From assembly GCF_016908195.1 (NCBI RefSeq), contig NZ_JAFBDK010000015.1, forward strand, positions 1 to 64,000: a stretch of 64,000 nucleotides of DNA, written 5' to 3'. The position numbers were made by a program, and so were the translations under genes. Shown here in pieces: positions 1 to 7,778 of this stretch (within the stretch, counting starts at the first letter, position 1; every line of letters begins with the position of its first letter). The stretch is from Jeotgalibacillus terrae. GTDB taxonomy: Bacteria; Bacillota; Bacilli; Bacillales; Jeotgalibacillaceae. The notes below the pieces were generated by a model. That model was not told where the DNA came from, ran no database searches, and saw nothing but the letters and a program-made list of their open reading frames with translations.

Positions 1-33
1 GTATGGCCAGTCGTCCTTTTAGACACAAAAATG

Positions 34-92
34 CCCCCTTCATAGTAGTAGAGAATTTTTATTATTTCTCTGTCTACTATGGAGGGAGCATA
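34..92 (-). terminator. Terminator-like long hairpin downstream of the GNAT gene
   Basis: Positions 34-55 and 66-87 form an inverted repeat of about 20 nearly perfect base pairs around an AT-rich loop. Read on the minus strand the 3' arm ends in a G-run and is followed by a T-rich stretch, as in an intrinsic terminator for the gene ending at 112. The stem is longer than most terminators here, so a small repeat element is an alternative. Confidence 0.5.
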
Positions 93-111
93 TCACATTG
101 ATCCGGACTTT

Positions 112-663
112 TTATGCTTCTAATGCATCTTCAGCTTCATTGTGCTGGCGCATATGGACAAGTGTATATAAATCTTTTGAAATCACATATAGATTAAAAA
201 CATTTTCGTCTTTATTAATTTCTTCATAGAGTGATTGATTTGTTTCATTTGCTGAGACAACATAAGGCAGTTTTTCTGCCGCTTTTTGTGAGCGCAAATT
301 TGTCTTGCGGATTCTCAGGTAAACATTTTCAATACCAAGTTCATAAAAAAGCTCATCAAAAAAAGCTTCTTTTGCAGATTGATTATACCCGAGGCCGTGA
401 TATGGCTTGCCGAGCCAGGTACCAAGAAAACCACTATTATTTTGCACGTCAAATAAGCTGATCGTTCCAGCAGGGTTTCCCCATTCATCAATAATTGTAC
501 GTGAAATGACTTCTCCACGCTCTTCGGCTTCAATCATTTGTTTAATCATAAACATTAGCTCTTCTGAAGAAGATGCCTTTTGTCTCACATATGGGTATAC
601 TTCGGGATGCGTCATTAGGTCAAACAGCGCCTGGCTTTCATGTACGTCACGCTTTTTAATCAT
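112..663 (-). CDS. GNAT family N-acetyltransferase (RimJ/RimL-like)
   Basis: The 183-residue product has the GNAT layout of the RimJ/RimL branch, which transfers an acetyl group from acetyl-CoA to an amine. Visible features are a motif A region GTWLGKPYHGLGYN near residues 81-94 and a motif B-like NLRSQKAAEKL near 122-132. The frame stays open upstream to 828, but the ATG at 663 is chosen because GAGGAGG lies about 8 bases before it and the upstream part reads through a structured RNA leader. The substrate is unknown; protein N-termini, small molecules or aminoacyl-tRNA are all possible for this family. The gene stands alone on the minus strand with a terminator-like hairpin downstream. The family call is firm, the substrate is not. 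Confidence 0.85.
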   Translation of the reverse strand: MIKKRDVHESQALFDLMTHPEVYPYVRQKASSSEELMFMIKQMIEAEERGEVISRTIIDEWGNPAGTISLFDVQNNSGFLGTWLGKPYHGLGYNQSAKEAFFDELFYELGIENVYLRIRKTNLRSQKAAEKLPYVVSANETNQSLYEEINKDENVFNLYVISKDLYTLVHMRQHNEAEDALEA

Positions 664-747
664 GGTAGTGCCCTCCTCAAAAGGGCAGTATCCTGGCAGG
701 ACCTGAAGAACACCACCCTCGAAATTTTTCATTGCGTTCATAAAAAA
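664..747 (-). promoter_or_regulatory. Structured leader with competing hairpins and masked RBS
   Basis: On the minus strand, arms 743-758 and 713-729 form a hairpin of about 16 pairs, and its 5' arm includes the CCCAC used by the upstream T-arm-like hairpin, so the two cannot form together. A second hairpin, GCCCT/AGGGC at 670-686, encloses the GAGGAGG ribosome binding site. The bases GGTGGTG (711-717) can also pair with CACTACC (664-670) just before the start codon. This resembles a cis-acting translational switch. I cannot match it to a known riboswitch class. Confidence 0.5.
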
Positions 748-816
748 TTTCGGGGTGGGAATCGAACCCACTAGAACCAGCCTGACGCTGGTGGCGCACC
801 ATTTGCCTTCCCTCCA
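748..816 (-). ncRNA. tRNA-like fold (degenerate tRNA or tRNA mimic)
   Basis: Reading the minus strand, the segment can be laid out as a tRNA-like cloverleaf. It has a D arm GGC-AAATGGTGC-GCC (807-793) whose loop contains GG. The anticodon-like arm CCAG-CGTCAGG-CTGG (791-777) has a seven-base loop centred on TCA, followed by a five-base variable region. The T arm GTGGG-TTCGATT-CCCAC (771-755) is textbook. The acceptor stem is poor, with only GGG (812-810) against CCC (754-752) pairing well, there is no CCA end, and position 33 is G rather than U. It is therefore not a functional canonical tRNA by sequence; a decayed tRNA gene or a tRNA mimic in the leader of the acetyltransferase gene are the two readings. 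Confidence 0.4.
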
Positions 817-955
817 TAAAAGACTCATATGACAGTCTTATGGCATCATTGTATTGTAAACTTATTCAGTTACGTCTACATCTTTGCAATTAAATCATAC
901 AAAATTATAAGCACTTTGAGAATAGTTTTTTTGCCTTATTTAAAAAAATATTTTT

Positions 956-2077
956 TTACTTTTGATAGACGATTTCACCCTTAATCATCGTAAACGCAGG
1001 AGAGGCCATAAAATGAAGCGGATGCTCACTCCACAGGACCAGATCAGCATCCTTACCCGGCTCAATACTGCCAAGTTTTTGTTCCATCCCCAGGTTGCGT
1101 GCTGGGTTAATCGTAATGGCTTCGAGTGCAGCCTGAATCGACAAACCTTCACGGACAGCAATCGCTGCGCAGACGTTTAAATACTGAATCGGTGTATAAG
1201 GATGATCAGTAGTGATAGATACTTCCACTCCGGCATCAGATAGAATCTGGTAGGTCTTCCACGATTTATTTCTTAACTCCACTTTAGATTTTCTGGTAAA
1301 TGTCGGACCCACACATACTTTTGCTCCGGATCTTTTTACTTCTTCAGTAATTAAGTGACCCTCTGTGCAGTGTTCGATCCGCAAATCGAGGTTAAATTCT
1401 TCAGCAAGCCTGATCGCTGTCACAATATCATCTGCACGGTGAGCGTGAATTCTGACAGGGATTTCTCTGCTGAGTGCTTTTTGTAAGGCGCTGAGCCTTA
1501 AATCATTCGTGCCATCAAAATTCTTTGCCAGATAAAGCTGCTCTCTCAACATTCCCATAATACCCATTCTTGTAATTGAATCATTAGATCCGTTCGAGTG
1601 CATTCTTTTAGGGTTTTCACCTAAGGCCATTTTTAATCCGGACTCAGGATTTACAATCATCGACTGGACGGTCTTACCATTAGTCTTGATAATCGCTGTG
1701 ATGCCGCCGATCACATTTGCACTCCCAGGAAGAATATTAACAGTCGTTACGCCATGAGACCTCGCATTGAAAAATCCTTCATCTAATGGGTATACACCAT
1801 CAATTGCCCGGATATGAGGCGTCATTGGTTCAATCGATTCATTTGCATCATTACCTGCCCAGCCGGTTCCCTCATCGTAAAGTCCGAGATGAGTATGAAC
1901 ATCAATTAAACCCGGCGTTAAGTGCTGTCCTGAGCAATCAATTATTTTTGCATCCTCGTGCCCCTTAATGGTTTCACTAACTTCTTTTATGATGCCATTT
2001 TCAATTAAGACATCTCCATATTGAATCATTTGTGAAGTGATTGGATATACGACTGCATCTTTTAATAAGATTTTCAT
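956..2077 (-). CDS. Amidohydrolase family protein (imidazolonepropionase-like)
   Basis: The 373-residue protein is a metal-dependent amidohydrolase. The metal-binding signature HTH is at residues 61-63 after PGLIDV, a second pair HAH is at 211-213, a further His is in IEHCTEGH (near 236), and the catalytic Asp is in TTDHP (near 291). The C-terminal NPARNLGMEQKLGSIEPGKDADLVLW segment is the usual family ending. These enzymes hydrolyse cyclic amides, dipeptides or related C-N bonds in the cytoplasm. The ATG at 2077 has GAGGGGG upstream. Neighbours are a GNAT gene and the divergent riboflavin operon and give no clue to substrate. The family is certain, the substrate unknown. Confidence 0.85.
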   Translation of the reverse strand: MKILLKDAVVYPITSQMIQYGDVLIENGIIKEVSETIKGHEDAKIIDCSGQHLTPGLIDVHTHLGLYDEGTGWAGNDANESIEPMTPHIRAIDGVYPLDEGFFNARSHGVTTVNILPGSANVIGGITAIIKTNGKTVQSMIVNPESGLKMALGENPKRMHSNGSNDSITRMGIMGMLREQLYLAKNFDGTNDLRLSALQKALSREIPVRIHAHRADDIVTAIRLAEEFNLDLRIEHCTEGHLITEEVKRSGAKVCVGPTFTRKSKVELRNKSWKTYQILSDAGVEVSITTDHPYTPIQYLNVCAAIAVREGLSIQAALEAITINPARNLGMEQKLGSIEPGKDADLVLWSEHPLHFMASPAFTMIKGEIVYQK

Positions 2078-2180
2078 GAAAGCAGCCCCCTCGCTAATAT
2101 ATTTATAATCTAATTTTACTTTAAGATTTTACAGGAGAAAAGAATTTTCAGAAACTTTGAGTCAAATGAACACTGTTTCC

Positions 2181-2210
2181 TTTACAAACTGAAGTCATTT
2201 CCGACATAAT
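2181..2210 (+). promoter_or_regulatory. Probable sigma-A promoter of the riboflavin operon
   Basis: TTTACA (2181-2186) and CATAAT (2205-2210) are separated by 18 bases and lie just upstream of the FMN riboswitch. This is a sequence-based call only. Confidence 0.55.
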
Positions 2211-2230
2211 AGTAAGACAATCGCATATCG

Positions 2231-2362
2231 TACCTTTCGGGGCAGGGTGAAATTCCCTACCGGCGGTGATGAGCTGATGCTCTTAGTCCGTGACCCGGTG
2301 TTACCGGTGGATTTGGTGAAATTCCAAAGCCGACAGTTATAGTCTGGATGGGAGAAAGGAAT
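2231..2362 (+). promoter_or_regulatory. FMN riboswitch (RFN element)
   Basis: The element carries the conserved RFN blocks in order: CGGGGCAGGGTGAAATTCCC, CGGCGGT, AGTCCGTGACC, GGTGGATTTGGTGAAATTCC, AAGCCGACAGT and the closing ATAGTCTGGATGGGAGAA. The outer stem is formed by ACCTTTC and GAAAGGA. FMN binding in this class switches off downstream riboflavin genes. A terminator follows at 2406-2434, which fits control by transcription attenuation. Confidence 0.97.
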
Positions 2363-2405
2363 CGCGTTTAAATGCATAGCATTAAACGTTTATTTCGTCA
2401 TGACA

Positions 2406-2434
2406 AAACTCCCGTTGATCACGGGAGTTTTTTT
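2406..2434 (+). terminator. FMN-riboswitch attenuator terminator
   Basis: AAACTCCCG and CGGGAGTTT form a perfect stem around TTGATCA and run into a T-tract, between the FMN aptamer and ribD. Confidence 0.9.
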
Positions 2435-2483
2435 ATTGTATAGACAATCTACAGTCCAGGGATCCGGCTACAGGAGATGAGTA

Positions 2484-3578
2484 ATGATGTATGAAAAATG
2501 GATGAAAACTGCAATTAGTCTTGCTGCTGCAGCACGGGGTCAGACTTCTCCTAACCCTGCTGTGGGCAGTGTAGTCGTTAAAGATGGCAGAGTGATTGGA
2601 ATGGGTGCACACCTCAAAGCAGGCGACGCCCATGCAGAAGTAACAGCACTTAATATGGCGGGAGCCGAGACAGAAGGTGCAACCATTTATGTCACACTCG
2701 AGCCATGCTCACATTATGGGAAAACGCCACCTTGTGCTGACTTAATTATTGAGAAAAAAATTAAAAAAGCAGTGATCGGAAGTTTGGATCCAAATCCTAA
2801 AGTATCAGGTAATGGGATTCGCAAGCTCCAGCAGGCCGGCATAGAAGTGATAACCGGGATATGCAGCGCGGAGACTGACAGCATGAATGAATATTTCTTT
2901 CATTCAATGATGAATAATAAGCCTTTTGTAACCTTAAAAACAGCGATGTCCCTCGATGGTAAAACTGCTACTAAAAATGGCCACAGCAAGTGGGTTACCG
3001 GCCCTGAGGCGAGAGAAGATGTACACCTTGACCGACATCTGCATGATGCAATTCTGATCGGGGTGAACACTGTTGTTCATGACAATCCATCCCTTACAGT
3101 CAGGCTGGCTGAAGGTGGTATATCACCTCATCGGATTATTCTTGATACACAGCTGTCGATCCCAAGTGAAGCAGGACTTTTACATGATGGCGAAGCACCA
3201 GTTTTGATCATTTGCGGGATAAATGCTGATAAAGCAAAAGAAGAGCATCTCTCTTCATTGAATAAAGTAAATGTGTTAAGGCTCAATACGGAAACCATCG
3301 AAATTGAAAGCGTGTTGAAAGAATTAAACAAACTGGATATTCATTCCGTATATGTTGAAGGCGGTAGCGAAATTCATGCTTCCTTCATCAGAGAAAAAGC
3401 AGTAAACCGGATGATTACGTATATAGCTCCAAAGCTCATCACTGGAAAACTTGCTAAGGGTGTAACCGGCGGAGAAGGTATTGCCTATATGGATGAAGCT
3501 TTTGGAATGACAATTGAAAAAGTTGAAATGATAGGACATGACATCAAGATTACAACAGTACCGAAGGGAGATGGATGA
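2484..3578 (+). CDS. ribD: Bifunctional riboflavin deaminase/reductase RibD
   Basis: This 364-residue enzyme carries out two early riboflavin steps, deamination of the pyrimidine intermediate and NADPH-dependent reduction of its ribosyl side chain. The N-terminal cytidine-deaminase-like domain has the zinc motif HAE at residues 50-52 and PCSHYGKTPPC at 74-84. The C-terminal reductase domain starts near residue 146 with KPFVTLKTAMSLDGK and ends with YVEGGSEIHASFI. AGGAGATGAGTA precedes the start. Its TGA is immediately followed by the ribE ATG. It is the first gene after the FMN riboswitch. Confidence 0.97.
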   Translation: MMYEKWMKTAISLAAAARGQTSPNPAVGSVVVKDGRVIGMGAHLKAGDAHAEVTALNMAGAETEGATIYVTLEPCSHYGKTPPCADLIIEKKIKKAVIGSLDPNPKVSGNGIRKLQQAGIEVITGICSAETDSMNEYFFHSMMNNKPFVTLKTAMSLDGKTATKNGHSKWVTGPEAREDVHLDRHLHDAILIGVNTVVHDNPSLTVRLAEGGISPHRIILDTQLSIPSEAGLLHDGEAPVLIICGINADKAKEEHLSSLNKVNVLRLNTETIEIESVLKELNKLDIHSVYVEGGSEIHASFIREKAVNRMITYIAPKLITGKLAKGVTGGEGIAYMDEAFGMTIEKVEMIGHDIKITTVPKGDG

Positions 3579-4214
3579 ATGTTTACCGGATTAATTGAGG
3601 AAGTTGGAACTGTCCATAACCTTCAAAAAGGTAAAAATTCAATGATACTGACGATTGACTGTGCAAAAGTCATTGAAGATGCAAAAATCGGTGACAGTAT
3701 TTCAATTAATGGCGTTTGTCTGACTGTCACGGAAAGAGCTGGAAAACAGTTTTCAGTAGACGTTATGCCTGAAACCATGAAATCTACTACGCTGCATGAG
3801 CTGAAAAAAGGTTCTAAAGTAAACCTTGAGAGAGCAATGGCAGCCGGAGGACGATTTGGCGGCCATTTTGTATCAGGGCACGTTGACGGAACAGGTACGA
3901 TACAGTCAATGAAAAAAGAAGAAAATGCAATCTATATCTATATTCAGGTACCGTCAGATCTCATGAAGTACTTTATGATGAAAGGGTCAGTAGCCGTTGA
4001 TGGTACATCTCTGACTGTGTTTGATGTAACAAGAGATGCATTTATGATTTCTCTGATACCCCAAACTGCTGATGACACCATCATTGCTTCAAAGTCACCT
4101 GGAAGCAAGGTAAATATAGAATGTGATATGATCGCAAAATATGTACAAAACCTGATTCAGCCTGAGCAAAAGGGAATAGATGAATCATACTTAAGAGAAA
4201 ACGGTTTTATGTGA
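3579..4214 (+). CDS. ribE: Riboflavin synthase alpha chain
   Basis: The 211-residue protein begins MFTGLIEEVGTV, the family hallmark, and is built of two lumazine-binding repeats; the second contains FGGHFVSGHVDGTG near residues 90-105. It dismutates two molecules of 6,7-dimethyl-8-ribityllumazine into riboflavin and the pyrimidine precursor. The start codon directly abuts the ribD stop, which suggests translational coupling. Length matches the family. Confidence 0.97.
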   Translation: MFTGLIEEVGTVHNLQKGKNSMILTIDCAKVIEDAKIGDSISINGVCLTVTERAGKQFSVDVMPETMKSTTLHELKKGSKVNLERAMAAGGRFGGHFVSGHVDGTGTIQSMKKEENAIYIYIQVPSDLMKYFMMKGSVAVDGTSLTVFDVTRDAFMISLIPQTADDTIIASKSPGSKVNIECDMIAKYVQNLIQPEQKGIDESYLRENGFM

Positions 4215-4233
4215 CGAACAGGAGGCATGAGCA

Positions 4234-5427
4234 ATGTTTAATAAAATTGAAGAAGCATTAGAAGATCTTAGAAATGGCAAGCCGGTCATTGTAGTTGATG
4301 ATGAAGACAGAGAAAATGAAGGTGACTTTATAGGACTTTCAGAAAAAGCAACCCCTGAAATGATTAACTTTATGATTACTGAAGGACGCGGCCTTGTCTG
4401 TGTGCCGATTACAGAAGAACGTGCAGATGAGCTGCAGTTAAAACCGATGACTGACACTAATACTGATTCCCATGGGACAGCTTTTACAGTAAGTGTTGAC
4501 CATAAAGATACAACAACAGGGATCAGTGCACCTGAACGTGCTTTAACCGTAAGAGAGTTGATCAATGATAATGCCTCAGCAGCTGATTTTAAGCGTCCTG
4601 GTCATATCTTCCCGCTTGTTGCAAAAAAAGGCGGAGTTTTGAAAAGAGCAGGACACACAGAAGCTGCAGTTGATCTTGCAATGTTAAGTGGCTCTAAACC
4701 CTCAGGAGTGATCTGTGAAATCATTAATGATGATGGCACAATGGCAAGGGTACCTGAATTACAGGAAATCGCGAAGAAATTTGACCTGAAATTGATTACA
4801 ATTGAAGATTTAATTGCTTTTAGAAGAACGAAAGAGCAGCTGGTCAAAAAAGAGGTTGAGACATTCATGCCGACAGAATTTGGTGAATTTAATGCAGTTG
4901 CTTATACTGAAATTTTAACAGGTCAGGAACACGTTGCCCTTGTTAAAGGTGATATTAAACCCGGTGAACCTGTTCTGGTCAGAGTGCACTCTGAATGTCT
5001 GACCGGAGATGTATTCGGATCAAACCGATGTGACTGTGGACCTCAGTTATATGCAGCTTTGTCACAGATTGAACGGGAAGGCAATGGAATATTGCTTTAT
5101 ATGAGACAGGAAGGCCGAGGAATAGGCCTCGTCAATAAGCTGAAAGCCTATAAGCTTCAGGAAGAGGGACTTGACACTGTTGAAGCAAACCATAAGCTCG
5201 GATTTGCAGCTGATTTGAGAGATTATGGAATCGGTGCCCAGATCTTAAAAGACCTTGGTGTTACTAAAATGCGTCTGCTCACAAATAACCCGAGAAAAAT
5301 TGCCGGTGTCAGAGGTTACGGTCTTGAAGTGACAGACAGAGTGGCAATTCAGATGCCTACAAAAGAACAAAATGCTAAATATCTTGAAACAAAAAAATCC
5401 AAACTCGGACACATGCTGAATTTATAG
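4234..5427 (+). CDS. ribBA: Bifunctional DHBP synthase / GTP cyclohydrolase II
   Basis: The 397-residue fusion supplies both riboflavin precursors. Residues 1 to about 200 are the 3,4-dihydroxy-2-butanone-4-phosphate synthase domain with the acidic loop [11 protein letters not shown] near 22-32. The remainder is GTP cyclohydrolase II, with the zinc cysteines in [17 protein letters not shown] (about 253-269) and the RQEGRGIGL substrate motif. AGGAGG lies eight bases before the ATG. The gap to ribE is 19 bases. Both halves appear intact. Confidence 0.97.
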   Translation: MFNKIEEALEDLRNGKPVIVVDDEDRENEGDFIGLSEKATPEMINFMITEGRGLVCVPITEERADELQLKPMTDTNTDSHGTAFTVSVDHKDTTTGISAPERALTVRELINDNASAADFKRPGHIFPLVAKKGGVLKRAGHTEAAVDLAMLSGSKPSGVICEIINDDGTMARVPELQEIAKKFDLKLITIEDLIAFRRTKEQLVKKEVETFMPTEFGEFNAVAYTEILTGQEHVALVKGDIKPGEPVLVRVHSECLTGDVFGSNRCDCGPQLYAALSQIEREGNGILLYMRQEGRGIGLVNKLKAYKLQEEGLDTVEANHKLGFAADLRDYGIGAQILKDLGVTKMRLLTNNPRKIAGVRGYGLEVTDRVAIQMPTKEQNAKYLETKKSKLGHMLNL

Positions 5428-5438
5428 GGGGAATTAAC

Positions 5439-5909
5439 ATGAAAAAAGTATTTGAAGGACATTTATCAGGATCAGGATTAAAAGTTGCAATTGTTGTTAG
5501 CAGATTCAATGAATTTATTACAGGGAAACTGCTAAGTGGGGCAGAAGACGCACTAAAAAGACATGGTGTAGAAGAGGCGAATGTATCAGTAGCGTGGGTA
5601 CCGGGTGTTTTTGAAATTCCTGTAGTTACACAACGCCTTGCAAGATCGGGTAAATATGATGCAGTCATCACGCTTGGCACAGTGATCAGAGGTGCAACAC
5701 CTCACTTTGAATACGTCAGCAGCGAAGTATCTAAAGGAGTCGCTAAAATTGCTCTTGATGAAGGTATGCCGGTCATCTTCGGCGTATTAACAACAGATAC
5801 AATTGAGCAGGCGATTGAAAGAGCAGGTACAAAAGCAGGAAACAAAGGCTGGGAAGCTGCAACTGCAGCCATTGAAATGGCCAGTCTGTTTAAAAGAATG
5901 GACGTATAA
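5439..5909 (+). CDS. ribH: 6,7-dimethyl-8-ribityllumazine synthase
   Basis: The 156-residue protein is the lumazine synthase subunit that normally assembles into a 60-mer capsid around riboflavin synthase. It shows VPGVFEIP (54-61) and [16 protein letters not shown] with the catalytic His at about 89. It is the last gene of the operon, 11 bases after ribBA, with GGGGGAATTAAC before its ATG, and is followed by a strong terminator. Confidence 0.97.
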   Translation: MKKVFEGHLSGSGLKVAIVVSRFNEFITGKLLSGAEDALKRHGVEEANVSVAWVPGVFEIPVVTQRLARSGKYDAVITLGTVIRGATPHFEYVSSEVSKGVAKIALDEGMPVIFGVLTTDTIEQAIERAGTKAGNKGWEAATAAIEMASLFKRMDV

Positions 5910-5926
5910 AAACCGTATTAAAAGGA

Positions 5927-5957
5927 AGGCCGGGATAAATATCCCGGTCTCTTTTTT
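5927..5957 (+). terminator. Terminator of the riboflavin operon
   Basis: GGCCGGGATA and TATCCCGGTC pair around a short loop and are followed by CTTTTTT. Confidence 0.92.
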
Positions 5958-5968
5958 GATCTCAAAGG

Positions 5969-5997
5969 ATGACAGAATGTAAAGTTCGTCGTATAAT
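5969..5997 (+). promoter_or_regulatory. Sigma-A promoter of the NCS2 permease gene
   Basis: ATGACA (5969-5974) and TATAAT (5992-5997) are exactly 17 bases apart, giving a predicted start near 6004 and a leader of about 65 bases. Confidence 0.75.
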
Positions 5998-6002
5998 AAA
6001 CT

Positions 6003-6068
6003 CTTGTGGCTCGCCGGATTCCGGTATGAGCGGGTAGGGAGAGGGCGCTTGCAAAGGCAGGCTATATA
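6003..6068 (+). promoter_or_regulatory. GC-rich compact leader of the permease gene
   Basis: The leader is much richer in G and C than its surroundings. Nested pairings are visible: CTCT (6001-6004) with AGAG further down, GCTC with GAGC, and an inner CCGGATTCCGG palindrome. No purine-riboswitch core (TTTCTACC or GACTATG blocks) is present. It may be a small uncharacterised regulatory RNA or simply a stable hairpin. Confidence 0.35.
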
Positions 6069-7358
6069 ATGAAATCAGGAGGATTTTTTGAATTAGAACA
6101 ACATGGTACTTCAGTTAAAAAAGAGGTAACCGCAGGCATTATCGGCTTTTTTACGATCGTGTACATTGTAGCAGTCAATGCATTGATCCTGTCAGAATCC
6201 GGTATGCCATTTGAAGGAGCTGTCATTGCAACCATTGCGGTGAGTGCTTTGGGATGTATATTGATGGCGGTGATTGGTAAAGCACCAATCATACTCGTTC
6301 CTGGAATGGGTATTAATGCGATGTTCACCTATACTTTGGTGCAATCAATGGGGTTTACATGGCAGGAAGCATTAACCATCGTCACGATTTCAGGTTTACT
6401 GTTTGTGGTAGTTGCTTTTACAAAATTGTCAGGTGTACTGAGTGAAGCAATTCCTCAGTCACTGAAAGATGCCATTACAGTAGGACTTGGCTTTTTCCTG
6501 TTGCTTATAGGACTTGAAAAAGGTTCATTGGTTATACAGGGGGAAAATTCAATACTGGCAATCGGGCATTTTAATGAGCCACAGGCATTGGCAACGATCC
6601 TGACGCTAATATTTGCGCTCGTTCTATTCATTAAAAACGTGCCGGGTCATTTTTTATGGACCATTCTTTTTGGAACAGCACTGGCTTTTGTAATGGGGAT
6701 TACACCTGACACTGCAGGCAACTCAGCGATTACCGCAGATTCTGCTGTCTGGTTTCAGCTTTCATTTGATTCCTGGCTCCAGATTCCATTCTGGATCGGT
6801 GTGTTCTCGATGACAATGGTACTGGTATTTGAGAATATCGGGCTGGTTCATGGACACACTGCGTTTATTAAAAGGCCGGAGAAATATTCAGGTGCACTGA
6901 GAGCAAATGCAATTTCAGCATTCAGCTCGGGACTTCTCGGATCAAGTCCGACAGTTTCGACTGTTGAATCAACTGCCGCAATGGCTGCCGGTGGACGTAC
7001 TGGCTTAACTTCACTGACAGTCGGTGTTTTATTTATCATTTCGGCTGCTTTTATTCCGTATATGGGTTATATTCCAGACCATGCGATTGCTCCGATCTTA
7101 ATTATTATCGGTATCTTAATGATTCAGCAGATGAGGCATATGAATATGGAAGATTTCACAGAATCTATTCCATCTATCATGCTGATTGTGATGATCCCGT
7201 TTACTTACAGTATTGCAGACGGCATAGCGATCGGATTTATACTCTATCCGTTGATGAAATTTGTAACCGGCCGCTGGAAAGAAGTAACGGCACCACTCTT
7301 AATTATATCAATTTTATTCCTTGTATATTTTGTTCTTCACTTTATGCCTGGGGTATAA
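6069..7358 (+). CDS. NCS2 family purine permease (PbuG/PbuO-like)
   Basis: The 429-residue membrane protein has roughly 12 hydrophobic segments and family motifs: GTSVKKEVTAGIIGFFTIVY near the N terminus, VPGMGINAMFTYTLV near residues 79-93, LKDAITVGLGFFLLLIGLE, and SSPTVSTVESTAAMAAGGRTGL near 295-318. Proteins of this group import hypoxanthine, guanine or related purines with protons. In place of the common FFDTAGT it has VFENIGLVHG, so the exact substrate is uncertain. It is preceded by a strong promoter and GC-rich leader and followed by a bidirectional terminator. Confidence 0.9.
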   Translation: MKSGGFFELEQHGTSVKKEVTAGIIGFFTIVYIVAVNALILSESGMPFEGAVIATIAVSALGCILMAVIGKAPIILVPGMGINAMFTYTLVQSMGFTWQEALTIVTISGLLFVVVAFTKLSGVLSEAIPQSLKDAITVGLGFFLLLIGLEKGSLVIQGENSILAIGHFNEPQALATILTLIFALVLFIKNVPGHFLWTILFGTALAFVMGITPDTAGNSAITADSAVWFQLSFDSWLQIPFWIGVFSMTMVLVFENIGLVHGHTAFIKRPEKYSGALRANAISAFSSGLLGSSPTVSTVESTAAMAAGGRTGLTSLTVGVLFIISAAFIPYMGYIPDHAIAPILIIIGILMIQQMRHMNMEDFTESIPSIMLIVMIPFTYSIADGIAIGFILYPLMKFVTGRWKEVTAPLLIISILFLVYFVLHFMPGV

Positions 7359-7374
7359 CTATACACTGAACGTT

Positions 7375-7407
7375 AAAGAGGACCGTCAATTGACAGTCCT
7401 CTTTTTT
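7375..7407. terminator. Bidirectional terminator between permease and small gene
   Basis: AAAGAGGAC and GTCCTCTTT pair around a loop; A-run and T-run on both sides serve the convergent genes. Confidence 0.88.
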
Positions 7408-7414
7408 AATAGAT

Positions 7415-7693
7415 TCATTCTTCAGCCAGTTCCGGAATAAACTTTTTCTGGATTTTTATATATCTTTTCAGTTCAGCCCCCAGTTTTCCACGTACACCTT
7501 TATAAGGCGTAGCAGCTGCAATATGTGCAGGTGAAGGGAAAATGCCAATGTCATTCATGCTGATCTCGACAGGACCTTCATATACTACCTCTTTTAACCA
7601 CCTGACTTGTACATGAACGGTAATCATATAACCACTGTCTGATTTAGACACCTCCAGCACATCGAACCTGAACTTCACATCTTCCTGATTCAT
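7415..7693 (-). CDS. Conserved-looking hypothetical protein, 92 aa
   Basis: I do not recognise this family. The 92-residue soluble protein is predicted to be mostly beta in its first half (FRFDVLEVSKSDSGYMITVHVQVRW) and helical and basic at the end (KLGAELKRYIKIQKKFIPEL). It has no signal peptide or membrane segment. AGGGGGTAATTT precedes the ATG and a bidirectional terminator follows, so it looks like a real monocistronic gene, divergent from dapF. Confidence 0.7.
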   Translation of the reverse strand: MNQEDVKFRFDVLEVSKSDSGYMITVHVQVRWLKEVVYEGPVEISMNDIGIFPSPAHIAAATPYKGVRGKLGAELKRYIKIQKKFIPELAEE

Positions 7694-7778
7694 AAATTAC
7701 CCCCTGACAGTCTGATTGCACGAAAACAGTATTTATGGCATTGTATTTAAAACAAAGTTTATTTAAGGAGAGGTACAA

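Noticed and set aside
664-828. In-frame N-terminal extension of the GNAT protein to 828
   Set aside because: It reads through the tRNA-like leader (giving the VGSIPTP string typical of translated T arms) and the real ribosome site is just before 663.
5998-6068. Purine riboswitch before the NCS2 permease
   Set aside because: None of the conserved purine aptamer blocks is present.
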